Counted from the stretch's first letter, positions 1-8,464 are shown. The stretch is DNA of 38,657 nucleotides from an uncultured Candidatus Planktophila sp. (GCA_937864425.1 CALMJL010000086.1:1-38657); one strand, 5' to 3'. Program-made: numbers and translations. The notes: generated by a model not told the origin, from the sequence alone.

Positions 1-3000
1 TTAACCCTTGCTGGATACGCCACTTTTCATAAGCCATACGAAGATCCCATACTGCAGTTGCGCGGATTGATATGCCGCGCTTTCCGGTACGACGAGTTTC
101 GCCGCGTACCAAAAGCAACGATGTCGAGTAGAGCGTTGAAGCATGATCCACTTGAGCATCAGGAAAGAAGGTGGAATCACTGCACCCATAGCCATCATCA
201 AGGGTAAGAAAAATAACGCGCCTTCCAGAACGAACTGGCGGCGTTTGTAGCGCCACTTTTACTCCTGCAACAAGAACTGATGAATGAGACCGCAAAGATA
301 ATAAATCTGATGATTTGACCGCACCGATTGCATTAAGGAAAGGCGCATAAAAACTGAGCATATGCTGAGTGACATCCATACCTAAGCGAGTAACTTCGCT
401 GGCGACTTTCTCTGCCGAATTAAGTGGTTGCAATCCACTGCTTTCAAGAGCAGGTGGAGCAAATCCAAAAGTTAATTGCGACCCTGGTAAATGAGCAACT
501 GGCGCTTTCTGTAGATCGCCCAGATGAAGGAGTAGATCGCGCTGGTTGTCGTGGATAGCTTCAAATGCGCCAGTCATAATCAAATTTTCAATGACAGGAA
601 TTGATGCACCTGAACGACGATAGAAATCGGCAAGATCTAAATAAGGCTGTCCTGCGACAATAGTTGCGATCTCTTTATCGGAAATACCAGCAACGCACGA
701 GAAAGCGATTCGTACTGCATCGCCATCAAGGGTGCGCTCGACTCGATAATCTGCTGCTGATTTATTGATATCAAGCGGTGCGATGATGATTCCCATTTGG
801 CGGGCTTCATCGAGCATCAAACGCTTGGGATACATACCTGGATCGTGAGTGAGAACTCCTGCCATAAAGGCTGCTGGATAATGAGTTTTCAACCATGCAG
901 ATTGATAGGTAGGAAGCGCGAAGGCAGCAGCATGCGCCTTGCAGAAACCGAAAGAGGCAAAAGCGCGCAAGACATCCCAGATTTCGGTGATGACCTTTAA
1001 CTCATATCCGCGTTCAGTTGCAGCTGGAAAGAACCAATCACAGACTTCTTGCTGACCTGCTTTATCACCCAGCGCTCTCCGTTTCTCATCAGCTGCAGCA
1101 AGTGAAATGCCAGTCATAGTTGCAATGATGGAGATAACTTGTTCGTGAAAGACAACAACGCCTTCGGTTTCAGCCAAAATCGGCAGCAGATCTGGATGGA
1201 TGATCTGTGCAGAGTTCCAGCCATGACGCGCGTTGAGAAAGGGGCGAATCATGTCGCTCTTTACTGGCCCAGGACGAAAGAGCGAGATATCAATAATGAG
1301 ATCGTTGAAGGTACGTGGTTCAAGTTTTCCTACGAGTTCGCGCTGCCCCGGGCTTTCTACTTGGAAAATACCCAGTGTGCGCGTTGATTGAATCAGCGAA
1401 TAAGTATCAGCATCATCAAGTGGTATCGCATCAATATCAATCTCTTTACTTTCGACACATTTAATTTCATGAACGGCGTGAGCAATAGTGGATTGCATGC
1501 GCACGCCCAAAATATCGAGTTTCAGTAAGCCAATATCTTCGACATCATCTTTATCGAATTCGACCATGGGAAAACCGCCAGCATTGAACTGCACTGGTGC
1601 TCGGTCAAGAAAAGTGGCATCAGATAAAACCATGGCACAGGGATGCATTGATAAGTGGCGGGGCAATCCATCAAGAGAAGCTGCGAGCGCAATAGTGGCG
1701 CGTGTAAGAGGTGCGGATGTATTGAGATTTTTTAATTCGGGAAGAGATGTCAGCGCTGCCTCAATGTTTTTAGCGCGGATATGCGGCATTGATTTAGCAA
1801 GGAGATCAATCTCCATCGCTGGCATGCCAAGAGCTGCCCCTGCTTCGCGAATTGCATGACGGGCGCGATACGTGTCGACCATAGCAACGGTGGCGCACCG
1901 CGAAATCAGACCGGGCTTGCTCCAATCTTTGGCGCCATATCGCTTAAAGACCATCTCATAAATTTCTAAACGGCGCGCAGATTCAACGTCAATATCGATA
2001 TCAGGGAGAGCGCGTCGAAGCGGAGAGCAGAAACGTTCCATCAATAAACCATGTTGCATCGGATCAACACCTGAAATTCCAAGTAAGTGGCAGATGAGAG
2101 ATCCAGCTCCACTGCCCCGCGCTGCTACTCGAATATCGGCAGCGCGTGCCATATCGGTGATATCGGCGACCGTTAAAAAATACGATTCATATCCAAGCGT
2201 TGCCACAATTGCGAGTTCATCATCTAAACGTGCGCGTGCTTTTTTAATAGTGGCGCTGTCGTTGTAACGCCAATTGATTCCAGCTTCAGAGCGAGTGCGC
2301 AGTAATGCACGCATTGCCGCAGGTGAATCTGCGCCCACAATATGAGGTTCGGGAAGATGGATTCCACCTAATCCAATATCACGATGAGGTGATAAGACGG
2401 CGCGTTCAGCCCACTGCCTGGTAGTAGCAAGAAGTGCGCGCGGTGTGCGCTCGCCGGCAGCTCGAGCAATTTCAGCTGCCAACGCAATCATTTCATCGCT
2501 ACTTTTTAAATAACCTTCTGCATTACGACGCTCTATATGGCGAGGGTGAAGTGGCACTAATTGGCGAGCGCAATCTAAAACATCAGCAACTGGGCCATCA
2601 CTACGATCTCGCATACGAACAGCGTTAGTGATGATGGCATCAATATCGTTATCTCGCGCAAAGATAAGAGAGCGCGCTGCATGTGCAGTAGAGCGAGGCC
2701 CACTGCCTGGGGCTAAATGTGAAACGCATTCAATAGCGTGATCTGCAAATAAATCGCGAGTTTGATTAAAGATAGCAAGTGCTGCATCAAAACGATGTGC
2801 TGCAAGCGCTTGAGAGACTGGTGATTCGGGGCCATGGAGCAGATGTAAATTAGTGGTGTAGCTACTAAATTTTTCGAGAAGTTCTAGGGTAAGTACTGGT
2901 GTGCGATCAGAGCTATTCATCTGTAGCCCTGTCAATAAACGAACCAGCGAGCGCCAGCCATAATTGCTGTGAGCTAAAACCGTAACGCGTGCAGATGTAT

Positions 3001-3232
3001 CGCTTGTTCTCTTTTCGGCCAGCGTGATTGCTATGTTGATACCGATGATGGGGGCGATTCCATAATCAACACATGCTTTGGTGAAACGAATTGCTCCAGC
3101 TAAACCATCGCGATCAGTAAGTGCGAGCGCTGGCATTTCAAACTCTGATGCACGCGCTACGAGATCATGCGGTTGTGTTGTTCCGTACTTAAAAGAGTAA
3201 GAGCTAGCGGTACGTAAATGGATAAAACTCAC
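1..3232 (-). CDS. dnaE2: DnaE2-type error-prone DNA polymerase III alpha subunit (C-terminal end truncated by window edge)
   Basis: Manual minus-strand translation from GTG at 3232: VSFIHLRTASSYSFKYGTTQPHDLVARASEFEMPALALTDRDGLAGAIRF..., catalytic LPDIDIDV and LLKLDILGV, at least 1077 codons open to position 2. Frame checked at start (3232), PDIDID (2005) and end (37). Missing from the ORF track because the stop lies outside the window. Confidence 0.9.
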   Translation of the reverse strand, partial: MSFIHLRTASSYSFKYGTTQPHDLVARASEFEMPALALTDRDGLAGAIRFTKACVDYGIAPIIGINIAITLAEKRTSDTSARVTVLAHSNYGWRSLVRLLTGLQMNSSDRTPVLTLELLEKFSSYTTNLHLLHGPESPVSQALAAHRFDAALAIFNQTRDLFADHAIECVSHLAPGSGPRSTAHAARSLIFARDNDIDAIITNAVRMRDRSDGPVADVLDCARQLVPLHPRHIERRNAEGYLKSSDEMIALAAEIARAAGERTPRALLATTRQWAERAVLSPHRDIGLGGIHLPEPHIVGADSPAAMRALLRTRSEAGINWRYNDSATIKKARARLDDELAIVATLGYESYFLTVADITDMARAADIRVAARGSGAGSLICHLLGISGVDPMQHGLLMERFCSPLRRALPDIDIDVESARRLEIYEMVFKRYGAKDWSKPGLISRCATVAMVDTYRARHAIREAGAALGMPAMEIDLLAKSMPHIRAKNIEAALTSLPELKNLNTSAPLTRATIALAASLDGLPRHLSMHPCAMVLSDATFLDRAPVQFNAGGFPMVEFDKDDVEDIGLLKLDILGVRMQSTIAHAVHEIKCVESKEIDIDAIPLDDADTYSLIQSTRTLGIFQVESPGQRELVGKLEPRTFNDLIIDISLFRPGPVKSDMIRPFLNARHGWNSAQIIHPDLLPILAETEGVVVFHEQVISIIATMTGISLAAADEKRRALGDKAGQQEVCDWFFPAATERGYELKVITEIWDVLRAFASFGFCKAHAAAFALPTYQSAWLKTHYPAAFMAGVLTHDPGMYPKRLMLDEARQMGIIIAPLDINKSAADYRVERTLDGDAVRIAFSCVAGISDKEIATIVAGQPYLDLADFYRRSGASIPVIENLIMTGAFEAIHDNQRDLLLHLGDLQKAPVAHLPGSQLTFGFAPPALESSGLQPLNSAEKVASEVTRLGMDVTQHMLSFYAPFLNAIGAVKSSDLLSLRSHSSVLVAGVKVALQTPPVRSGRRVIFLTLDDGYGCSDSTFFPDAQVDHASTLYSTSLLLVRGETRRTGKRGISIRATAVWDLRMAYEKWRIQQGL

Positions 3233-3250
3233 AGTGTGAAATCTCTTCTG

Positions 3251-3529
3251 CTAAACAGCTCTGATAATCCAATGGCCAGTCGCTTCATCGCGCTCGAGTT
3301 CGAAGGTGGTGAGTGCGCCAATGGGAGCTGCTTCAACTTTCCAGAGTGCGCGCGCCTGATCGTCAGGACGGAACTTCCCGTCACTAATGCGATTCCACCA
3401 TCCACCTGCTTCACACCACCGCGAAAGAACAGTGTGGATGCGAAAGCGTTTGCCACGAAAAGTGAATTCGATAGGAGTAAGACCGCCATCGGCAAGAACA
3501 TCTGCTGCCTTAGCGATTTCTGCTGACAT
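3251..3529 (-). CDS. DUF6504-like small protein associated with dnaE2
   Basis: 92 aa, MSAEIAKAADVLADGGLTPIEFTFRGKRFRIHTVLSRWCEAGGWWNRISDGK...; resembles the DUF6504 family found next to imuB/dnaE2 in actinobacteria. 18 bp upstream of dnaE2, same strand. Confidence 0.75.
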   Translation of the reverse strand: MSAEIAKAADVLADGGLTPIEFTFRGKRFRIHTVLSRWCEAGGWWNRISDGKFRPDDQARALWKVEAAPIGALTTFELERDEATGHWIIRAV

Positions 3530-3561
3530 CTCGCTGCCCCCTTAGCTCGCTCTGTGGATAT

Positions 3562-3577
3562 TCGAACAGATGTTCGA
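3562..3577. promoter_or_regulatory. LexA/SOS box
   Basis: TCGAACAGATGTTCGA matches the Gram-positive/actinobacterial LexA consensus CGAACRNRYGTTCG; 32 bp upstream of the DUF6504-dnaE2 operon start. Confidence 0.85.
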
Positions 3578-3630
3578 AAAGTACGCCAGCGGACTGACAA
3601 GGGCAACTCTCAAGCGTGTCTTGAGCCTTA

Positions 3631-3652
3631 GGTAGTTGAAATTTCAACTACC
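3631..3652. promoter_or_regulatory. Perfect 22-bp palindromic operator (MarR-type half-sites) overlapping the doxX promoter
   Basis: GGTAGTTGAAATTTCAACTACC is its own reverse complement; overlaps putative -35 TTGAAA (3636-3641), 16 bp from -10 TACAGT (3658-3663). Confidence 0.75.
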
Positions 3653-3726
3653 TCCGCTACAGTAGCCCTTGTATAGGTCCACCACACAAGAAAAACCCAT
3701 AGAAGAAAAACCACAGAAGGAGAAAC

Positions 3727-4146
3727 ATGGACGCACTACTCATCATCGGACGCATCCTCTTCGGAGCGCTCTTTGTTACCTCAGGAATCGCTCACTTTGC
3801 CAAGCTCGAAGCGATGACTGGATATGCACAGTACAAGAAACTGCCTGCCGCTAAATTCGGCGTGATCATCTCAGGACTTCTCTTCCTCCTCGGCGGCGCC
3901 TATGTCATTGCAGGGTTCTGGGTGGATCTTGGAGCTCTCTTCCTCGCTGTCACTTTGATTCTTGCTGCATTTATCTTCCACAACTTCTGGAAAGAGACAG
4001 ATGCAACCGCAAAAATGAATGAACAGATTGCATTTAACAAGGATCTCTCACTTGCTGGCGCATCACTCATCCTCTTTGCACTGATCGCAAGTGGAACGCT
4101 GACCGACTTCGGTCCAAGCGTTGGAACGCTGAGCTTCTTCGGCTAA
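3727..4146 (+). CDS. DoxX family membrane protein
   Basis: 139 aa, MDALLIIGRILFGALFVTSGIAHFAKLEAMTGYAQYKKLPAAKF..., DoxX-like 4-TM protein; SD GAAGGAG upstream. Confidence 0.85.
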   Translation: MDALLIIGRILFGALFVTSGIAHFAKLEAMTGYAQYKKLPAAKFGVIISGLLFLLGGAYVIAGFWVDLGALFLAVTLILAAFIFHNFWKETDATAKMNEQIAFNKDLSLAGASLILFALIASGTLTDFGPSVGTLSFFG

Positions 4147-4160
4147 GCCAAAAGTTCACC

Positions 4161-4194
4161 AAACGCCCTCCAGGAAACTGGGGGGCGTTTTACT
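4161..4194 (+). terminator. Rho-independent terminator of doxX
   Basis: AAACGCCCTCCA-N6-TGGGGGGCGTTT stem (one U-G wobble) followed by TTACTTT. Confidence 0.8.
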
Positions 4195-4214
4195 TTCCCT
4201 GTCACAATCAACCC

Positions 4215-4955
4215 ATGGAGCTGATTGCAGCGCTCGCAGCCGGATCATTTATCGGAGCAGTCTTAGGTTTCGTAGGCGCAGGTGGGGCAATGCTCTCGGT
4301 CCCGATTTTGATGTACCTCTTCGACTTCAATCCTAAAGAGGCCACCACTGCAGCGCTTGCAGTGGTTTTCTTGGCAGCGCTCTCAGGTGCAATTCCTAAA
4401 GCACGCAATAAACAGATTCTCTATCGAGATGCTCTCGTTATTTCAGGGTTAGGAACTGCCACCAATATTGGATTCTCACTCGTAGTCGACCGACTGCCTG
4501 ATGCATTCATCACTACTGGTTTTTCAATTGTGCTCTTGGGAGCAGGCGCTTCTATGTTAAAAAATCCCAAGTACGAACCTCACACACGTATGCCAATCTC
4601 AATACTCATTTTGGCATCACTAGTGATTGGCTCAATGACTGGATTATTTGGAATTGGCGGTGGTTTTCTAGCCATTCCAATCTTGGTGCTCTTCTTTGGA
4701 ACTCCGCAAGCAATCGCCGCAGGGACATCACTTGCGATTATTGCTATGAATTCACTGATTTCTTTTCTTGGCCACCATGCGCTGTGGGATTCAGTGGATT
4801 GGCACGTGCCAATTTTGATGGCGATTGCAGCAGTGCTTATTGCACAAATAGCCTCACATTTTTCTAGTAAAACTAATCCAAATATTCTTCGTAAAGCTTT
4901 CGCCTATCTGCTCTTTTCAATTTCTCTGTTCACTTTTCTACATACTTGGTTGTAG
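4215..4955 (+). CDS. TSUP (TauE/SafE) family sulfite exporter-like permease
   Basis: 246 aa; MELIAALAAGSFIGAVLGFVGAGGAMLSVPIL...GIGGGFLAIPIL repeated TSUP motifs. Confidence 0.88.
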   Translation: MELIAALAAGSFIGAVLGFVGAGGAMLSVPILMYLFDFNPKEATTAALAVVFLAALSGAIPKARNKQILYRDALVISGLGTATNIGFSLVVDRLPDAFITTGFSIVLLGAGASMLKNPKYEPHTRMPISILILASLVIGSMTGLFGIGGGFLAIPILVLFFGTPQAIAAGTSLAIIAMNSLISFLGHHALWDSVDWHVPILMAIAAVLIAQIASHFSSKTNPNILRKAFAYLLFSISLFTFLHTWL

Positions 4956-4958
4956 GTG

Positions 4959-6161
4959 TTAAACCTTAATAACGCGAGAAAAGAAACCAGCCATAGCTAG
5001 CAGCGCAACTGGATAAAACATGGCAACTGGCAGTGAAAATAAATCAGCTAAATAGCCGGTGATGGTCGGTCCAATAAAGTAACCAGCAATACCCGTAACA
5101 CCTACGCGTGCAATGGCTACTCCAGGTGCAATACCTGGCAAACGACTTGCTGCGAGTACAAAGGCAGGAAACATGGGGCCAATTCCGAGTCCTGCAGCAG
5201 CAAATCCAAGATTAATAATGATGAACGCTGGCAATGGATGTGACTGCGATAACGGAACTGCAATTGCGATGGCACTTCCCCAAAGAATTGCACCACCATA
5301 ACCCCCGATTTTTACAGTGCGTGCTGCACCAAATTTTTCAAGCGCCCAATCTCCAGAGAATCGAGAGATGATCATGGCAAGTGAAAATGAAGCAAAGGCT
5401 GCGGCATTTAACCCTTTGCCAATTCCCATACTGTCTTTCAGTAACAGCGCTCCCCAATCACTGGCAGAACCTTCGGCAATCATTCCGCCCAACATGCCAA
5501 AGCCCATCCACCATAAAGGAGTTGTCGCTTTTGAAAAGAGTGGGATCTTGGCCTCTGTATCCGCAGAGTCTCCTTTGTGATTATCTAATTCTTTTGGGAG
5601 CAAGAAACGTGAGAAGGGAATAAAAAGCAAAAGCGAAACCAGCCCGACGCCAACCAGATTTTCTCGTGGCTCAACTGCATGCGCGATGGAACCACCTAGA
5701 ACTGTGGTTGCAAAAGCTCCAACGCTCCAACATCCGTGGAATGAAACCATCCATTTGCGATCGAGTAATTTTTCAACTTCTACTGCAACCGTGTTACTAG
5801 AGATATCAAGCCCTGCATATCCAAGTCCCATGATGAAGAGTGCGATAAATAATTCGGCAAAATTCTGTGCCAAACCCATTCCAACGAGCCCAAGTGGCAT
5901 CACCACGATCGCACATGAAATTACTCGCCTTGTAGCAAAGGTATGAATCAATCGACCTGCTAACTGAGCACCAGTCACTGCACCTAAGGTGCTGCCAATA
6001 AAGACAAGGCCAAGTTCGGTATTGGTAAGACCAATAGCTTCTTTGATTTCAGGGATACGCGGAACCCACCCCATCGAAACAATCCCCATCAGAAAGAATG
6101 TGGCCCAAAGCGAATTTCGTGCTCTGATTCCATATTGATATGGGGTCAACGTATGTGACAC
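4959..6161 (-). CDS. MFS transporter
   Basis: 400 aa, 12-TM MFS pattern (FFLMGIVSMGWVPRIPEIKEAIGLTNTELGLVFIGSTLGAVTGAQLAGRLI). Confidence 0.88.
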   Translation of the reverse strand: MSHTLTPYQYGIRARNSLWATFFLMGIVSMGWVPRIPEIKEAIGLTNTELGLVFIGSTLGAVTGAQLAGRLIHTFATRRVISCAIVVMPLGLVGMGLAQNFAELFIALFIMGLGYAGLDISSNTVAVEVEKLLDRKWMVSFHGCWSVGAFATTVLGGSIAHAVEPRENLVGVGLVSLLLFIPFSRFLLPKELDNHKGDSADTEAKIPLFSKATTPLWWMGFGMLGGMIAEGSASDWGALLLKDSMGIGKGLNAAAFASFSLAMIISRFSGDWALEKFGAARTVKIGGYGGAILWGSAIAIAVPLSQSHPLPAFIIINLGFAAAGLGIGPMFPAFVLAASRLPGIAPGVAIARVGVTGIAGYFIGPTITGYLADLFSLPVAMFYPVALLAMAGFFSRVIKV

Positions 6162-6190
6162 GGCGCGACGCTATCTCATAAAGTTGCACT

Positions 6191-6679
6191 ATGGATGGAA
6201 TTCTCGAAAAAGCAGCAGTTCGTCGTTTTCAAGAAGCTGCCACCACTTTAGGCATTAAAGGTGAAATTAAAATCCTTTCTGATACCGCTCGTACTGCGAT
6301 AGATGCAGCACAAGGACTTGGTATTGAAGTGGGTCAGATTGCATCTTCTCTCATCTTTAAACTCCCAAGTGGCAATCCATTGTTGATTATCACAAGTGGG
6401 CGTCATCGAGTTGATACGGATCTTGTTGCAAAAAATCTAGATATTGCCGAACTGGGTAGAGCCGATGCTAATTACGTCAAAGAAGTTTCAGGTTATTCGG
6501 TAGGTGGCGTCTCACCAATAGGTTGGATTTCAAGACCTGAGATTACTTTGATCGATGAAGCACTCAGCGAATATGACGTTGTATGGGCTGCCGCCGGACA
6601 TCCCCACGCAGTTTTTCCTACAAGTTTTACAGAGTTAAAGAGCACTGCTCAAGCAACACCATCACGTGTGGGTGATTAA
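6191..6679 (+). CDS. YbaK/EbsC-type aminoacyl-tRNA deacylase
   Basis: 162 aa; IASSLIFKLPSGNPLLIITSGRHRVDTDLVAK...GYSVGGVSPIGW typical of YbaK/ProX family. Confidence 0.88.
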   Translation: MDGILEKAAVRRFQEAATTLGIKGEIKILSDTARTAIDAAQGLGIEVGQIASSLIFKLPSGNPLLIITSGRHRVDTDLVAKNLDIAELGRADANYVKEVSGYSVGGVSPIGWISRPEITLIDEALSEYDVVWAAAGHPHAVFPTSFTELKSTAQATPSRVGD

Positions 6680-7074
6680 GCCAATAAATCTTTCAGTAAT
6701 TTCTCGACTCGCACCTTAATTTCATCACGAATAATTCTTACAGATTCGATGCCCTTTCCTGCGGGATCTTCGAGCACCCAATCTTCATAGCGCTTTCCCG
6801 GATAAAACGGGCACGCATCTCCACAGCCCATAGTGATTACAGCATCTGATGCTTGTACTGCTTCAGGAGTTAATACCTTGGGGGTGTTGTTGGCGATATC
6901 GATTCCAACTTCTGCCATTGCTTCTACTGCAATTGGGTTAATGGAATCTTTCGGAGCAGATCCTGCGGAGAGAACTTCAACACGACCTTGACCTAGTTCG
7001 CGCATGAATCCGGCAGCCATCTGCGAACGGCCAGCATTATGTACACAAACAAATAGAACGGTTGGCTTGCTCAT
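6676..7074 (-). CDS. arsC: Arsenate reductase, low-molecular-weight PTPase fold (probably mycothiol-coupled)
   Basis: 132 aa; VLFVCVHNAGRSQMA P-loop (CX5R) and ITMGCGDACPFYPGKRYEDWVLEDPAGK. Confidence 0.92.
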   Translation of the reverse strand: MSKPTVLFVCVHNAGRSQMAAGFMRELGQGRVEVLSAGSAPKDSINPIAVEAMAEVGIDIANNTPKVLTPEAVQASDAVITMGCGDACPFYPGKRYEDWVLEDPAGKGIESVRIIRDEIKVRVEKLLKDLLA

Positions 7075-7076
7075 TT

Positions 7077-7733
7077 TTACTTTTCTCCTTTATGTAATCG
7101 CTCAGCTAAGAGTGAGAAGAGAATTGCTCCCAGTAATTGAGCACAGATGAACGGCACCACCGACTGGAGTGCGATTCCAGAAATATTGTCAGTCCAGATG
7201 CGGGCGAAAGTAACCGCAGGATTCGCAAATGACGTTGATGAAGTGAAGAGAAATGCTGCTGCTATCCATGAAGCCACGGCAACTGGAGTTAATTCGGCTT
7301 TCTTTTGAATGCGAAGAGTGTTGATCACGAACACGAGACCTCCAGTTGCAATGAGTTCTCCAAGCAGAATTCCCCACCCTTCCCGCCGAATGGAAGATTG
7401 CGTAACAAGCGGAGCTTTATACATGAGATTGGCGATGACAACCCCGATAAATCCTCCTGCGAACTGTGCAAATAGATAGCCAATCAGCTGTTGTGCATTA
7501 AGTCGCTTTCCAAAAAACTCGATGAGAGAAACTACCGGGTTGAAATGGGCGCCACTGATGCCCGCGAAAACGGTGATTAATAATCCGAGTGCCAGCGCGG
7601 TCGACATGCAATTAATGAGAATTCGCAAAGCCCCATTGCCTGTCAGAGATTGAGCCATAGATGCAGAACCAACATTTGCAGCGAGCAAGAATGCGGTACC
7701 AACAAATTCTCCAAGAAATTTCATTCGCATCAC
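7077..7733 (-). CDS. MIP/aquaglyceroporin family channel (AqpS-like)
   Basis: 218 aa; GISGAHFNPVVSL (first NPA box as NPV) and SFANPAVTFARIWTDNISG (second NPA box). 2 bp upstream of arsC, same strand. Confidence 0.88.
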   Translation of the reverse strand: MMRMKFLGEFVGTAFLLAANVGSASMAQSLTGNGALRILINCMSTALALGLLITVFAGISGAHFNPVVSLIEFFGKRLNAQQLIGYLFAQFAGGFIGVVIANLMYKAPLVTQSSIRREGWGILLGELIATGGLVFVINTLRIQKKAELTPVAVASWIAAAFLFTSSTSFANPAVTFARIWTDNISGIALQSVVPFICAQLLGAILFSLLAERLHKGEK

Positions 7734-7751
7734 GACAGGTATCCTTTATCT

Positions 7752-8450
7752 ATGTACGGTCAGGGAAAACGAGTAGTTGGGTACTTCTTCCAGGTTCCGA
7801 CAAAGAGTATTCCCTTTGCCTTCTGGAGCATGGCAGTAGACCGAGTTTTTACCCGAAATTTTCCAGGGGTTCACTTTTCCAAGTTACTCGGAACAGGTAC
7901 AGGGAAAACTTTCACTCCAAGTGATGCAGAGTTAACGCGCTGGGGAATGATTGTTGTTATTGATTCTGATTCCATTGACGCCTTTGATAGATCAGCAGTA
8001 ATTGCCCGATGGCGCAAGAGAACCAAGAATGAATTCCGCGTCATCATGAAACCAATTTCATCGCACGGTCTCTGGGCGAAAACAAATCCATTTGATTTCG
8101 CAGAGCCACAATCAAATCCAGAATCCCGAATTGTTGCAATCACTCGGGCGCGAATTAAATGGAATAAAAATCTTGTGTTTTGGAGATCTGTGCCTCCAGT
8201 TGTCACTGATCTCCATGCATCTCCCGGATTAATTTCAGCGATTGGAATCGGTGAAGCTCCAATCGGACTGCAAGGAACATTTTCACTGTGGGAATCAGCA
8301 GGGGCTCTTCGAACCTTCGCGTATAAAGGTGCAGCGCACCAACGGGCAATCGCAGATACTCAGCGAATTGGTTGGTATAGCGAAGAATTATTTTCACGCT
8401 TTGAAGTCCTTGAGCAACGAGGCTCCTTGAATCATTCATCTTCCAATTAG
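7752..8450 (+). CDS. crtA: Spheroidene monooxygenase (CrtA)-like protein
   Basis: ORF track start at 7650 overlaps aqp; the ATG at 7752 is preferred. MYGQGKRVVGYFFQVPTKSIPFAFWSMAVDR...GVHFSKLLGTGTGKTF...VAITRARIKWNKNLVFWRSVPPVVTDLHASPGLISAIGIGEAPIGLQGTFSLWESAGALRTFAY resembles the CrtA family. Confidence 0.8.
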   Translation: MYGQGKRVVGYFFQVPTKSIPFAFWSMAVDRVFTRNFPGVHFSKLLGTGTGKTFTPSDAELTRWGMIVVIDSDSIDAFDRSAVIARWRKRTKNEFRVIMKPISSHGLWAKTNPFDFAEPQSNPESRIVAITRARIKWNKNLVFWRSVPPVVTDLHASPGLISAIGIGEAPIGLQGTFSLWESAGALRTFAYKGAAHQRAIADTQRIGWYSEELFSRFEVLEQRGSLNHSSSN

Positions 8451-8464
8451 GGCAGACTTAGCCC

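Noticed and set aside
1488-1859. 123-aa plus-strand ORF and other short plus-strand ORFs at 797-2628
   Set aside because: They lie antisense to the continuous dnaE2 reading frame on the minus strand and show no recognisable domain.
3229-3606. 125-aa minus-strand ORF overlapping DUF6504
   Set aside because: Out of frame with the recognisable DUF6504-like protein and spans the SOS box; likely spurious.
3631-3652. Palindrome considered as a transcription terminator
   Set aside because: Perfect symmetry with no loop, AT-rich centre, no U-tract, and it overlaps a promoter-like -35; operator is more likely.
7650-7751. N-terminal extension of the crtA-like ORF
   Set aside because: Overlaps the aquaporin coding region and has no CrtA similarity; ATG 7752 with TATCCT 6 nt upstream is a better start.
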